In this document: piece by piece, positions 19,190 through 28,231 of the stretch | How positions within the stretch are numbered: the first letter of the stretch is position 1 | Layout: each line of letters begins with the position of its first letter | Origin: Nostoc sp. LEGE 12450 | GTDB lineage: Bacteria; Cyanobacteriota; Cyanobacteriia; Cyanobacteriales; Nostocaceae | Reading direction: 5' to 3' | NCBI RefSeq assembly: GCF_015206895.1 | Contig: NZ_JADEXU010000006.1 | Coordinates: 1 to 64,000 of the forward strand | Length of the DNA: 64,000 bases | Made by a program: the position numbers and the translations under genes | Notes under the pieces: model-generated | What the model saw: the letters and a program-made list of their open reading frames with translations, nothing else | The model's database searches: none | What the model was told of the DNA's origin: nothing

Positions 19190-21055
19190 ATGGCAATTAA
19201 AGAACAACCTAAATCACCTCGGTTTCGGATCATTGCTAATATCTTACTGGCAGTATCAGGGCTATTCCTGCTCTTAAATATATTTTTGCCTGGTTTATTT
19301 GCTTCTGGCCCTACTGGTGTTCCCTATAGTTTATTTATTCATCAAGTACAAGAAGGGGAAGTTAATCGCGTTTCTGTTGGTCAAAACCAGATTCTCTACG
19401 AACTAAAAACAGAAAATGCCGAGCCGGGCCCGGTGTTTGCAACTACACCAATTTTTGATTTAGAGTTACCCAAACTGCTAGAAGAAAAGGGAGTTGAGTT
19501 CGCTGCTACACCTCCACCCAAAAATACTTGGTTTACAACCCTCTTAAGTTGGGTGATTCCACCACTGATTTTTATTGGTATTTGGCAATTCTTTCTGTCA
19601 CGTGGTGGCGGCGGTGGTCCTCAAGGTGCGCTTTCCATTGGTAAGAGCAAAGCTAAGGTTTATGTTGAAGGCGAATCAGCTAAAATCACCTTTGCAGATG
19701 TGGCTGGTGTAGAAGAAGCAAAAACTGAGTTAGTAGAAATTGTAGATTTCCTCAAGACCCCAGCACGGTTTACGCAAATTGGCGCTAGGATTCCCAAAGG
19801 TGTGTTGTTAGTTGGCCCTCCTGGTACTGGTAAGACACTTTTAGCGAAAGCCGTAGCCGGAGAAGCAGGTGTTCCATTCTTCAGTATCTCTGGTTCCGAG
19901 TTTGTGGAATTGTTCGTCGGCGTGGGTTCTTCCAGAGTGCGGGATTTGTTTGAGCAGGCTAAAAAACAGGCTCCCTGTATTGTATTCATTGATGAATTAG
20001 ATGCGATCGGTAAGTCTCGTAGCAGTAACGGCTTCTACGGTGGTAACGATGAGCGAGAACAGACCCTCAACCAATTACTAACGGAGATGGACGGGTTTGC
20101 GGCTGGGGATGCAACGGTGATTGTCCTAGCAGCTACCAACCGCCCTGAAAGCCTTGACTCTGCATTGCTGCGTCCAGGCCGCTTTGACCGCCAAGTGTTA
20201 GTAGACCGTCCTGATTTATCTGGTCGGGAAGCAATTCTCAAGATTCACGCTCAAAAGGTAAAATTAGGAGATGATGTCAATTTAAAAGCGATCGCTACTC
20301 GTACTCCTGGTTTTGCTGGTGCAGATTTGGCAAACTTGGTAAATGAAGCCGCATTATTGGCTGCTCGTAATCTGCGTGAAAGTGTGGCTCAAGAAGACTT
20401 CGCCGAAGCAATTGAGCGGGTAGTCGCAGGTTTAGAGAAAAAGAGTCGCGTGATGAACGAGACTGAGAAAAAAATTGTTGCATACCATGAAGTTGGTCAC
20501 GCAATGGTCGGGGCGCTAACCACAGGAAACGGTCGCGTAGAAAAGATTTCGATTATTCCTCGTGGGATGGCAGCTTTGGGCTACACTCTGCAATTACCAA
20601 CTGAAGACCGCTTTTTGATGAATGAAGAGGAATTGCGGGGTCAGATTGCAACTCTATTAGGTGGACGTTCCGCCGAAGAGGTTGTGTTTAACAGTATTAC
20701 CACAGGTGCTTCCAACGATTTGCAACGAGCAACTGACTTGGCAGAACGGATGGTAACATCTTATGGTATGAGCAAAGTCTTAGGGCCATTAGCTTACCAA
20801 CAAGGACAACAATCGATGTTTTTGGGTAATGGTGGGGCTAATCCCAGACGTGCGGTGAGTGAAGACACATCCAAAGCCATTGATAGCGAAGTCAAGGAAA
20901 TCGTGGAAACAGCCCACGAACAAGCCCTAGAGATTCTTAGACAGAATCGAGACTTGCTAGAAGCGATCGCAACTCAACTCTTAGAAACAGAAGTCATTGA
21001 AGGCGAAAAACTGCACGATTTGTTGAGTCAAGTTAAACCCGTAACTAATTCGTAA
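19190..21055 (+). CDS. ftsH: ATP-dependent zinc metalloprotease FtsH
   Basis: FtsH is a hexameric membrane-bound AAA+ protease that removes damaged membrane proteins, including photosystem II subunits in cyanobacteria. From the ATG at 19190 the protein has 621 residues. Two membrane segments (about 15-33 and 110-130) flank a lumenal or periplasmic domain. Walker A is GPPGTGKT (209-216), Walker B is [11 protein letters not shown], and the zinc site is HEVGH (433-437). A TTG five codons earlier (19175) is an alternative start. The second FtsH in the window (38952-40880) is clearly diverged from this one. The final residues TNS and the stop lie in an AATTCGT repeat. Confidence 0.96.
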   Translation: MAIKEQPKSPRFRIIANILLAVSGLFLLLNIFLPGLFASGPTGVPYSLFIHQVQEGEVNRVSVGQNQILYELKTENAEPGPVFATTPIFDLELPKLLEEKGVEFAATPPPKNTWFTTLLSWVIPPLIFIGIWQFFLSRGGGGGPQGALSIGKSKAKVYVEGESAKITFADVAGVEEAKTELVEIVDFLKTPARFTQIGARIPKGVLLVGPPGTGKTLLAKAVAGEAGVPFFSISGSEFVELFVGVGSSRVRDLFEQAKKQAPCIVFIDELDAIGKSRSSNGFYGGNDEREQTLNQLLTEMDGFAAGDATVIVLAATNRPESLDSALLRPGRFDRQVLVDRPDLSGREAILKIHAQKVKLGDDVNLKAIATRTPGFAGADLANLVNEAALLAARNLRESVAQEDFAEAIERVVAGLEKKSRVMNETEKKIVAYHEVGHAMVGALTTGNGRVEKISIIPRGMAALGYTLQLPTEDRFLMNEEELRGQIATLLGGRSAEEVVFNSITTGASNDLQRATDLAERMVTSYGMSKVLGPLAYQQGQQSMFLGNGGANPRRAVSEDTSKAIDSEVKEIVETAHEQALEILRQNRDLLEAIATQLLETEVIEGEKLHDLLSQVKPVTNS

Positions 21056-21076
21056 TTCGTAATTCGTAATTCGTAC
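21044..21076. repeat. STRR tract (AATTCGT) at the 3' end of ftsH
   Basis: Four AATTCGT heptamers. The first overlaps the last two sense codons and the stop of ftsH, so the repeat has written the gene's terminus. Confidence 0.85.
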
Positions 21077-21114
21077 ATGGAGGGACGCAGAAGATAACTT
21101 TGCGTCCCTCTGCG

Positions 21115-22314
21115 TTAAACCTCTGCGTTCCTTTGCGTTTCAAAAATGCCACTTACTGCGATACAAACACCAGCTAGGAAAAATGCCAATGAACTCCCAG
21201 TTACACCAACAAAAGGTGTTATTGCTTGTAAGTTGGGAAAGATGACACCAAACAAACTCATGGCTAAAGCAAACCCACCAAAATACATCCCAATTCCTAA
21301 TCCCGCCCAGCGCTGAGGTACTAGTTCTAAAGCAAAAGGAATTGCCCCATTGACAATTAAACTAAAGCTAGCAACGATTACCGCAATTATCGGAATTTGT
21401 GCGCCCACAGATATCATTATCAGTAACGAGGGAATGATTGCACAGATCCCACAAAGCATTGCTTGACGATTACCAATTTTGACGGCGAAGATTCCTGCTG
21501 GTATGCTGGCAATTGCGATCGCTAATCCAATCCACACCATAAGCACATCAACATTATCAGTATTCAGTTGGGCCTTTAGTACTTTACCCAAAACATCAAA
21601 GAGGAATCTAATACCCCACGCTACACCAAAACCAGTTCCTAAAATCAAAGCCAATTTTTGTAACGGCAACTTTACAACTTCTATTTGGTGTCTATCCACA
21701 GGTGCTTCTGGAGGATTGACTAATCGCAATACAGCGGCCGCCCCTAGCATGACGAAAGAACCGATCGCAAAGGTATAAACTGGCCCTAAGCTCAGGATAA
21801 ACTTGTAGCTTATCGGTCTAAAAGCCCCAATTACACCACCTGCTAAAGTTACAACACTGACTGCTAAAGGTAACTGGGCTGGTGTAGAATACATCCCCAA
21901 GAGGCACATCGCTGGAGAACGAAATATTGTCATTGCTAATGCCCAGGCTACCAATGCTATAGGTAAGAGCGATCGCATCACGGTAGTAGGTGGAATCAAA
22001 CTCACAACGCATGGTATGGCAATAAACAAAGCCGATGCCAAAATCATACCTACTGAGATGAAGGGGAACCGAGTCCCTACCCAGCGTCTAGCTTGGTCTG
22101 AAAGTCCACCCATCAATGGTTCTAGCACCGCACCAAAGGCATTTTCGACTAGCACCAAGACAACTGCCAGTGAAGCGGGAAAACCAAACTGAGTCAAAAG
22201 TTGTGGCAAATATATATTATAAATTAACCAGGTAAGGGTAATTGCTCCCTGCACCACTGCCAATACCCAAACTTGCACCCATAAAATATTGAAATGAGAT
22301 TTTGAGGTAGTCAA
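21115..22314 (-). CDS. MFS transporter (SLC45/sugar-cation symporter-like)
   Basis: This is a 12-helix major-facilitator protein of about 399 residues. The N-terminal half has the pattern seen in SLC45-type and GPH-type carriers: LIYNIYLPQLLTQFG after helix 1, then LVENAFGAVLEPLMGGLSDQ and RRWVGTRFPFISVG, the cytoplasmic loop 2-3 equivalent. Substrate cannot be read from the sequence; sugars are one possibility. The longest frame starts with TTG at 22329, but the first five codons are a dispersed repeat. A second TTG at 22314 stands nine bases after GGAG and is preferred. It ends 60 bases from the convergent ftsH. Confidence 0.82.
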   Translation of the reverse strand: MTTSKSHFNILWVQVWVLAVVQGAITLTWLIYNIYLPQLLTQFGFPASLAVVLVLVENAFGAVLEPLMGGLSDQARRWVGTRFPFISVGMILASALFIAIPCVVSLIPPTTVMRSLLPIALVAWALAMTIFRSPAMCLLGMYSTPAQLPLAVSVVTLAGGVIGAFRPISYKFILSLGPVYTFAIGSFVMLGAAAVLRLVNPPEAPVDRHQIEVVKLPLQKLALILGTGFGVAWGIRFLFDVLGKVLKAQLNTDNVDVLMVWIGLAIAIASIPAGIFAVKIGNRQAMLCGICAIIPSLLIMISVGAQIPIIAVIVASFSLIVNGAIPFALELVPQRWAGLGIGMYFGGFALAMSLFGVIFPNLQAITPFVGVTGSSLAFFLAGVCIAVSGIFETQRNAEV

Positions 22315-22329
22315 GTCGCTTCGCTCCAA

Positions 22330-22657
22330 TTAAAAATTAAAAATTATTAATTAAAAATTCTAAGACGCTCTCTATGAGACGCTGCGCGTAGTTTGCTTCT
22401 CCATTCGCGTAGCGTACCGTAGGGAAGGAGTACGTCGACTCCCTAACACTGCGTCATATATTATTGTTGGCTCTGTACCAAAATTAATTAAAAATTATTC
22501 TTTTTCTTAATTTTTAACTTTTAATTTTTAATTCCAAAAAAATCATCAGGAGATGAGGGAATGGGAGACTTAAACCGCAAACTCACTCCAATCGTGGTAT
22601 TAAACAGAGCGGAGGCGTAGCAGTATTTCTCCTGCCTCCTGCCTCCTGCCTCTCTTG
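22330..22657. repeat. Intergenic region of AT-rich and palindromic short repeats
   Basis: The 328-base gap holds AAAAATTA-type tracts on both sides (22331-22360 and 22485-22535), a GAGACGCTGCGCG palindromic repeat at about 22375-22390, and a GCGTAGCGTACCGTAGGG repeat at about 22407-22424. Short TGCCTCC units lie at about 22630-22650. No gene is seen. Confidence 0.65.
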
Positions 22658-23830
22658 TTAATACTCTGGAACTGAAGGATCGACTTCTCGACTCCAAGCG
22701 GTAATTCCGCCTTTGACATTTGTGCCGACAATCCCGGCTTCCTTAAGAATAGCGAGGGCTTTTGCCGATCGCCCGCCCATCTTACAATGAGCGATTAAGC
22801 GGTGCCCGTTCAATATTTCCTTTACCTTCGCAACGCCATTGCCATTTTCAATGTCTGGTAAGGGCACTAACACCGAACCAGGAATCTTGGCAATTTCGTA
22901 CTCATTAGGGTTGCGGACATCTAGCAGTACAAAATCCTTTGCACCGCTATCTAGTAATTCCTTCAAATCCTTAACAGTCATTTCTTGACTTTCCAACTGC
23001 TGTTTTGCCTCCTCTGCCTTAGCTTGCGGAATCCCACAGAATTCTTCGTAGTCTACTAGTTTTTCAATCACTGGGCGAATCGGGTTAGGACGCAGTTTCA
23101 ACTCCCGAAATTTCATATCTAAGGCATTATATAGCAGCAATCGTCCACTTAGAGTATTGCCTTGTCCTAAAATGATTTTGACAGTTTCCGTTGCTTGGAT
23201 TAAACCAATAATTCCTGGCAAAATACCGAGTACGCCACCTTCTGCACAAGAGGGAACCATTCCTGGTGGTGGTGGTTCTGGGAAAAGGTCACGATAATTT
23301 GGCCCACCTTGGTAGTTAAATACAGTAGCTTGCCCTTCAAAGCGTAAAATTGAGCCGTAGACGTTGGGCTTATTCAGCAATACGCAGGCATCGTTAACTA
23401 GATATCTAGTGGGGAAGTTATCAGTACCATCGACGACGATATCGTAAGGTTGCAGGATTTCTAGAGCGTTTTCGGAAGTCAGGCGAGTTTCGTATAAATC
23501 AACCTGACAATAGGGGTTAATCTCGTGAATGCGGTTTTTTGCCGATTCAATCTTGGGTTTACCTACCCAAGATGTCCCGTGGATGACTTGGCGTTGCAGA
23601 TTGGAAGTATCAACAACATCGAAATCGACAATCCCAATGCGTCCAATACCCGCCGCCGCCAGATATAAAAGTAGTGGTGAACCTAGTCCACCTGTACCGA
23701 TACACTGTACACTGGCGGCTTTCAGGCGCTTTTGTCCTTCTAGTCCTACTTCCGGTAAAATCAGGTGTCGGGAGTAGCGTTCGTAATCGTCTTTGGTCAA
23801 CTGGATTTCGTCCAGATTGGGATTGAGCAT
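22658..23830 (-). CDS. moeB: MoeB/ThiF-type adenylyltransferase with C-terminal rhodanese domain
   Basis: E1-like enzymes of this type adenylate the C-terminal glycine of ubiquitin-like sulfur carriers (MoaD, ThiS, CysO); the rhodanese domain then supplies sulfur. The 390-residue protein has the nucleotide loop GTGGLGS (45-51), the ERYSRHLILPEVG entry motif and the DGTDNFPTRYLVND motif. A rhodanese domain (about 270-385) carries an active-site Cys349 (AHCKMGGRSA). The paired zinc CxxC motifs of E. coli MoeB are not obvious, as in many fused forms. It lies 142 bases downstream of a JAMM protease gene on the same strand. The exact carrier (molybdopterin, thiamine or cysteine pathway) is not settled. 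Confidence 0.92.
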   Translation of the reverse strand: MLNPNLDEIQLTKDDYERYSRHLILPEVGLEGQKRLKAASVQCIGTGGLGSPLLLYLAAAGIGRIGIVDFDVVDTSNLQRQVIHGTSWVGKPKIESAKNRIHEINPYCQVDLYETRLTSENALEILQPYDIVVDGTDNFPTRYLVNDACVLLNKPNVYGSILRFEGQATVFNYQGGPNYRDLFPEPPPPGMVPSCAEGGVLGILPGIIGLIQATETVKIILGQGNTLSGRLLLYNALDMKFRELKLRPNPIRPVIEKLVDYEEFCGIPQAKAEEAKQQLESQEMTVKDLKELLDSGAKDFVLLDVRNPNEYEIAKIPGSVLVPLPDIENGNGVAKVKEILNGHRLIAHCKMGGRSAKALAILKEAGIVGTNVKGGITAWSREVDPSVPEY

Positions 23831-23972
23831 AGCAGTTATGATCTGGGAGAGCGGAATATTAATCCTATCGAAAAACTGTATCTCTTATGGAGATAGGGAG
23901 TGGGGAAGATGAATTTTCTATCCGTGTTGGCGGCTAAAACCGCTACGAGTGACTGTCTTTGAACTAAGCCAG

Positions 23973-24431
23973 TTATTTTATATTCTTAATTGTCTCTGCT
24001 TGGAATTGATGACGATCGTCAAGGCTCCAGCTTTGAAGTTCTCCAGCTTTACCGTTTTGGACGGTAACTATTATATACGAGTATCCTTGCCAAGCATATA
24101 AGCGATCGCATTCTGAAGGGATAGCAGGATGATCTGGGTGGGAGTGAAAAATGCCGATGATGTTCAGTGAGCGATTACGGGCTTCCTTTTGGGTTTTTAG
24201 CATAACTTCGGGTGCGATCGCATATTGCCGTCTTTTACTTTCTGCTGTGCGTTCTCCTGAAAACTCAGCACTCGCTTCTGTATTCCAGGCATTTTCTGTT
24301 GGTATGACTTCAACTACAATTTTGCCCTCACTAGCCAAATAGCCTAAAATTATACCGCAACACTCCTCTGGATAGGCGCTTTCGGCATGGGCGCGGATAG
24401 TTTGCAAGTGTTCTGGGCTAAGTCGGATCAT
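23973..24431 (-). CDS. JAMM/MPN+ (M67) metallopeptidase
   Basis: Prokaryotic JAMM peptidases remove extra C-terminal residues from ubiquitin-like sulfur carriers or release cysteine from CysO-type carriers. The 152-residue protein has an N-terminal glutamate motif (YPEECCGIILG, 20-30) and the zinc motif HSHPDHPAIPSECD (His96, His98, Asp109), all ligands in order. It lies just upstream of the MoeB-rhodanese gene, a common partner, so the two probably act on the same carrier; the carrier itself is not in the window. The start is the ATG at 24431. Confidence is high for the family and moderate for the substrate. Confidence 0.92.
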   Translation of the reverse strand: MIRLSPEHLQTIRAHAESAYPEECCGIILGYLASEGKIVVEVIPTENAWNTEASAEFSGERTAESKRRQYAIAPEVMLKTQKEARNRSLNIIGIFHSHPDHPAIPSECDRLYAWQGYSYIIVTVQNGKAGELQSWSLDDRHQFQAETIKNIK

Positions 24432-24609
24432 CTCTGCGTTTATAACTTTTTAATTTCTAGCTAGGGATTCTTGTTTGAATACAATACCTTACTAGTTACT
24501 GGTTTTGTTTTGAAGATAGCGATCGCTATCTTCAATATAAGTATTTTTTATTCATCTTTCGGGATGTTGGTGCTGCTTTGTGCATATTCTTAGACAAGAA
24601 AAATATAAA

Positions 24610-24700
24610 AGACATCTCCAGAAATTAAATATGCGTTATCCAGAATCCTTGTAGAGACGTAGCAGTGCTACGTCTCTACATTCATTTTCACTAGATGTCT
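24610..24700. repeat. Palindromic dispersed repeat (ATGCGTTATC/TGTAGAGACG family)
   Basis: The ends AGACATCT and AGATGTCT are inverted. The centre is a palindrome with arms TGTAGAGACGTAGCA (24650-24664) and its complement (24666-24680). The stretch from 24631 onward (ATGCGTTATC...) is shared with 38884-38953. No coding capacity. Confidence 0.75.
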
Positions 24701-24714
24701 AAAGAATATACTTT

Positions 24715-25092
24715 CTAAGTACTCTTGACGAACTCTGCAATCTCTATACGATTCCCGCCGGGATCGCGGAGGAAAAACCGCACGCATCCTGGTGGTGGTC
24801 GTTGATCGGGAATAATTTCTACCCCATACTCTTTTAGGTGTTTCTCAAAGGTGTTCAAGTCATCTACTTGGAAACAAAAATGTCTTCTAGATACTTGGTT
24901 ATTGGCGTTATTCTCTCTACTAACGTGCAATTCAATGTTTCCCACCTGATACCAGGCTCCTGAATCGTTTTTGACCGCATCAGGTCTGGGAATTTCAGTC
25001 AATCCCAAAATTCTGCTGTAGAAAGATAGCATTGCATCCTCTACCTCAAGAGGATAAGTTGCCTGAATATGATGAACTGCTTTGAGCGCCAT
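24715..25092 (-). CDS. VOC-family (glyoxalase/bleomycin resistance) protein
   Basis: This 125-residue single-domain protein has the paired beta-alpha-beta-beta-beta fold pattern of the VOC superfamily. HHIQATYP near the start and HVSREN and FCFQVDDL in the middle supply metal-ligand candidates (histidines), and FFLRDPGGNRIEIAEF is the typical closing strand with a conserved glutamate. Members include dioxygenases, glyoxalases and antibiotic-binding proteins; none can be picked from the sequence alone. I choose the second ATG (25092) because AGGAG is then seven bases upstream; the first ATG (25098) would leave almost no spacer. A monocistronic gene is likely. Confidence 0.85.
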   Translation of the reverse strand: MALKAVHHIQATYPLEVEDAMLSFYSRILGLTEIPRPDAVKNDSGAWYQVGNIELHVSRENNANNQVSRRHFCFQVDDLNTFEKHLKEYGVEIIPDQRPPPGCVRFFLRDPGGNRIEIAEFVKST

Positions 25093-25312
25093 TTTCATTC
25101 TCCTGTTGGGATATCTCAGAATTTAGGGGACAGAAAAAAGTTATTCCCTATTCCCGGTAAGCTATTTCCTTCTTAAATAAGGACTTGCCTTTGGACATTG
25201 TTTGTGAAATACTACTCTATAAACTACGGTAAATCGGTAAAGTTTAAGTATTTTGTACAAAACTTACCACAAAACATTTCGTTCTCAAAGTAATTACAGG
25301 CTAATCCCTACG

Positions 25313-26068
25313 ATGACAAACACAGAAATTCGCACCACTCAAGTTAAAGTTCCTAACGGGGATTTGCAAATCGATGCTTACTTAGCGGAACCTGCACAAA
25401 AGGGAACCTTCCCAGCCGTTATCGTGATTCAGGAAATTTTTGGGGTTAACATTCACATTCGAGAAGTTGCTGAGAAATTTGCCAAAGAAGGCTATGTTGC
25501 AATCGCACCGACTTTATTTCAACGCACTGCTCCCGGTTTTGAGGGTGGATACACCCCTGAAGATGTCCAGCAAGGAAGAGGGTATAAGGAACAGACAACA
25601 GCCGAGGAAATATTGAGTGATATTAAGGCTGCGATCGCCTATTTAAGAACCTTACCAAATGTGCAAGGAGATGCGATCGGCTCCATTGGTTTCTGCTTTG
25701 GTGGTCACGTAGTTTATCTAGCTGCCACTTTACCAGATATTAAAGTTACAGCTTCCTTCTATGGTGGTGGTATTCCCAACTCAACTCCCGGTGGTGGAGA
25801 ACCAACCATCACCCGCACTCCTGATATCAAAGGCCCCATTTACGCCTTCTTTGGACTTGACGATCAAGGAATCCCCTTAGAACAAACGGAGCAGATTGAG
25901 GCTGAATTGAAGAAAAATCAGATTCCCCATACTATATTTCGCTATTCTGGTGCAGGACATGGCTTTTTCTGCAACCATCGCTCTAGCTACAATGCCGAAG
26001 CTGCCGCCGATGCTTGGAAAAACGTTCAAAAACTTTTCCAAAAGAACCTTCAGCTTCAAAAAGTTTAA
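25313..26068 (+). CDS. Dienelactone hydrolase family protein
   Basis: Dienelactone hydrolase-like alpha/beta hydrolases use a Cys-His-Asp triad. From the ATG at 25313 the protein has 251 residues, the usual length. The nucleophile elbow is GFCFGGH with Cys128; Asp183 or Asp184 in GLDDQG and His216 in GAGHGF complete the triad. Glu41 (IQEIFGV) is the conserved glutamate that activates the cysteine. No signal peptide is present. The TTG at 25253 that extends the frame gives a non-conserved-looking leader and is rejected. The natural substrate is unknown. It precedes the organosulfur-like block but is separated by a 370-base gap. Confidence 0.9.
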   Translation: MTNTEIRTTQVKVPNGDLQIDAYLAEPAQKGTFPAVIVIQEIFGVNIHIREVAEKFAKEGYVAIAPTLFQRTAPGFEGGYTPEDVQQGRGYKEQTTAEEILSDIKAAIAYLRTLPNVQGDAIGSIGFCFGGHVVYLAATLPDIKVTASFYGGGIPNSTPGGGEPTITRTPDIKGPIYAFFGLDDQGIPLEQTEQIEAELKKNQIPHTIFRYSGAGHGFFCNHRSSYNAEAAADAWKNVQKLFQKNLQLQKV

Positions 26069-26439
26069 ATCTTTGGGTTAAGGGTAATGTAATGTTTGAG
26101 GGTTTATGTGGTGTTCGCTTAACAATCTGAATAAAAAGGCCTATAAAAGGCTTTACCACACAAAACCGCCTCTCTTCGAATCGGAGATAAACTTGAACTT
26201 TAGTTCAAGTTTAGAAGAGTTTCATTGAACTTACATTAAGAGCAATACGCAGTAGAGGCGAACAGATGCCATAGGTGTTTAGCCTCGTTTCAGAATGCCC
26301 AACCAATAAGGAGTATTTCTAGCCTCTGGCTGGAAATGAAGTTTTAAAAGGGTTGGCATTTAAGTTGACACCAATGTACAGATGTTACCCTACTCAACAT
26401 CGGTAACTATTAGCAAAATAAAAACAAAGTATCACGTCC
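26069..26439. other. Intergenic leader region upstream of the first sulfonate-type binding protein
   Basis: The gap holds a perfect 11-base-arm palindrome (26189-26212; separate entry) and a GAGGC (26255-26259) that can pair with either of two GCCTC copies (26282-26286 and 26332-26336). The second feature could allow alternative hairpins in a leader transcript. I match it to no known riboswitch. Confidence 0.4.
26189..26212. promoter_or_regulatory. Perfect palindrome, candidate operator
   Basis: AAACTTGAACT - TT - AGTTCAAGTTT has perfect 11-base arms. It is about 230 bases upstream of the binding-protein start. The size and symmetry suit a dimeric transcription factor, but no regulator is identified. 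It could also be a hairpin terminator for the upstream hydrolase, though no T-run follows. Confidence 0.4.
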
Positions 26440-27486
26440 ATGATTACCGCCTTAAAACAGCCACGAGTTAATATTTTTCAGCGTTTTTCACTATTCCTAT
26501 TACCTGGATTATTAACAATCTCAACCACCTTAATTAGTTGTTCAGTCACAACCCCAAATGCAGGGAATGAAACCACTGGCTTTAAAACTAAAACTGTCCG
26601 TATGGGATATCAAAGCTCTGGGGATCTGGTCAGACTTAAAGGATTGCTAGAAAAGCGTTTACAGCCTTTAGGTGTTTCCGTTGAATGGGCACAATTTGCC
26701 GCCGGTCCGCAACTGATGGAAGCGATGAATGTAGGTAGGGTTGATATTGGTTCTGTAGGTGAAACCCCACCGATATTTGCCCAAGCTGCTGGTACATCTT
26801 TAGTATATGTTGCTAGTAATAAACCCAGCACAGGTAAAGGAAGTGGAATTATCGTCCAAAATAATTCGTCAATTCGCACTTTAGCCGATCTCAAAGGTAA
26901 GAAAGTAGTTTTTCAAAAAGGTTCTGCTTCCCATTACTTATTAATCAAAGCTTTAGAAGAGGCTGGTTTGAAATATAGTGATATTCAAGCCATTAGCCTC
27001 CCTCCTTCAGAAGCCCGTGATGCTTTTATTCAAGGCAAAATAGATGCCTGGGTAACTTGGGATCCTTATTTAGCTGTAGCACAAAAAAAGGCAAATGCTC
27101 GTGTATTGAGAGATGCTAGTGGCATCTCTACTCAGGGTGGATATTACATGGCTGCGCGGAAATTTGCCACAGAAAATCCGAAATTAGTACGATTGGTTCT
27201 TGAAGAGATAGATAACACAGGTCAATGGGGTGAAAAAAACCGAGCAGAAGTTGTAAAGCTGACTATTCCTCATCTCAAAATTGATGAAGATATTTTAGCA
27301 ACAATGATTGGAAGGCGAGCTTATGGCTTAAGACCCATTACGCCAGAAATCATGGAAAATCAACAGAAAATTGCAGATTTGTTTGCCACAGAAAAAGTGA
27401 TTCCTAAACCAATCAATATCAAGGAAGCGATGCTGAGTAGCGAACAATATGCAGCCATCACACCAGAAACCATTAGTCAGAAGTAG
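26440..27486 (+). CDS. ABC transporter substrate-binding lipoprotein, SsuA-like (Sec type)
   Basis: This is a periplasmic binding protein of the aliphatic-sulfonate/nitrate/taurine type. The 348 residues start with a Sec lipoprotein signal (hydrophobic FSLFLLPGLLTISTTLISC, lipobox LISC). The mature protein has the family core VRMGYQSSGDLVRLKG, a GRVDIGSVGETPPIFAQAAG loop, FQKGSASHYLLIKAL and DAWVTWDPYLA. It is clearly paralogous to the protein at 30466-31536, with the SVGETPPIFAQ block identical. No SsuB or SsuC permease genes are adjacent, so it must use a transporter encoded elsewhere. Sulfonate rather than nitrate is inferred from the nearby FMN monooxygenase. Confidence 0.88.
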   Translation: MITALKQPRVNIFQRFSLFLLPGLLTISTTLISCSVTTPNAGNETTGFKTKTVRMGYQSSGDLVRLKGLLEKRLQPLGVSVEWAQFAAGPQLMEAMNVGRVDIGSVGETPPIFAQAAGTSLVYVASNKPSTGKGSGIIVQNNSSIRTLADLKGKKVVFQKGSASHYLLIKALEEAGLKYSDIQAISLPPSEARDAFIQGKIDAWVTWDPYLAVAQKKANARVLRDASGISTQGGYYMAARKFATENPKLVRLVLEEIDNTGQWGEKNRAEVVKLTIPHLKIDEDILATMIGRRAYGLRPITPEIMENQQKIADLFATEKVIPKPINIKEAMLSSEQYAAITPETISQK

Positions 27487-27533
27487 TAAGCTGTTACGCA
27501 AATAAGATTGCACATCAACTGGTGAGGTTGTCA

Positions 27534-27592
27534 ATTGTCCTTTGTCCTTTGTCCTTGGTAAACACTTTTGACAAATGACAAATGACTAATGA
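27534..27592. repeat. STRR tracts (TTGTCCT; AAATGAC)
   Basis: TTGTCCT heptamers at about 27535-27556, then AAATGAC/TAATGAC heptamers at about 27572-27592, in the convergent gap between the binding-protein and GAF-domain genes. Confidence 0.85.
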
Positions 27593-27680
27593 CCGTCTAC
27601 ACGGAAAATATTGCAATATGTAGGCGCGTTAGCTTACCAAGAACGTCTGGTAAATCAGTTTAGCAAAGTTGCTAATCCTG

Positions 27681-28151
27681 TTAACTGACGATTTTCCGGC
27701 TAATGGCCTCTCCAATCTCCATTAATATCTCTTCCTCTTTGGAAGTGAATTTATAAGAAACCGACTTGGCAATGCCCAAGGTTCCATACAATCTGCCATT
27801 TAGCATAAGTGGCACTGTGATAGAGCCTTTTACCCTAGTTTCTTTTGCTGAGGGTTTGGCCACCCCCTGTTCGTCAATTTGCAGGTTGCAAATCTGTACG
27901 GGTTGCTTACGTTCGGCGGCGACACCAGCCATCCCTTTGCCGATAGGAATTACCGTCATTTTAGGCAACAGAAATTCTGGAATGCTTTGGTAAGCCTTTA
28001 GGTGCAATAACTGGCTTTCCCGATCTAGGGTATGGATAGTACCTGTAGAGCAGTCGAAAACGGTCAGGATTTCGACCAACAAACGATTCCAGTCGATGGC
28101 AGATTCCTCATCAGCCAGGGTATCAAAAATGGGTTTGATATCTGAAGTCAT
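27681..28151 (-). CDS. GAF-domain protein
   Basis: From the ATG at 28151 this is a stand-alone GAF domain of 156 residues with no output domain. It has the IPIGKGMAGVAAERKQPVQI helix-turn, the central KGSITVPLML strand and LYGTLGIAKS, all typical of GAF sensor folds. No chromophore-binding cysteine of the cyanobacteriochrome type is evident. The upstream in-frame ATG (28187) adds 12 residues of poor quality. It is on the same strand as the ABC exporter gene upstream (80 bases apart), so they may be co-transcribed. The ligand and partner are unknown. Confidence 0.82.
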   Translation of the reverse strand: MTSDIKPIFDTLADEESAIDWNRLLVEILTVFDCSTGTIHTLDRESQLLHLKAYQSIPEFLLPKMTVIPIGKGMAGVAAERKQPVQICNLQIDEQGVAKPSAKETRVKGSITVPLMLNGRLYGTLGIAKSVSYKFTSKEEEILMEIGEAISRKIVS

Positions 28152-28231
28152 AAGTTTTAGGAGTGTCAAAGACTCTTTCCCGCACAATTCCTGAATTAAA
28201 TCTGAAATTGAACCTCAAGTAGCAGCAAATG

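Noticed and set aside
26189..26212. SoxR box
   Set aside because: The half-site order and centre do not match the known SoxR operator; only general symmetry is shared.
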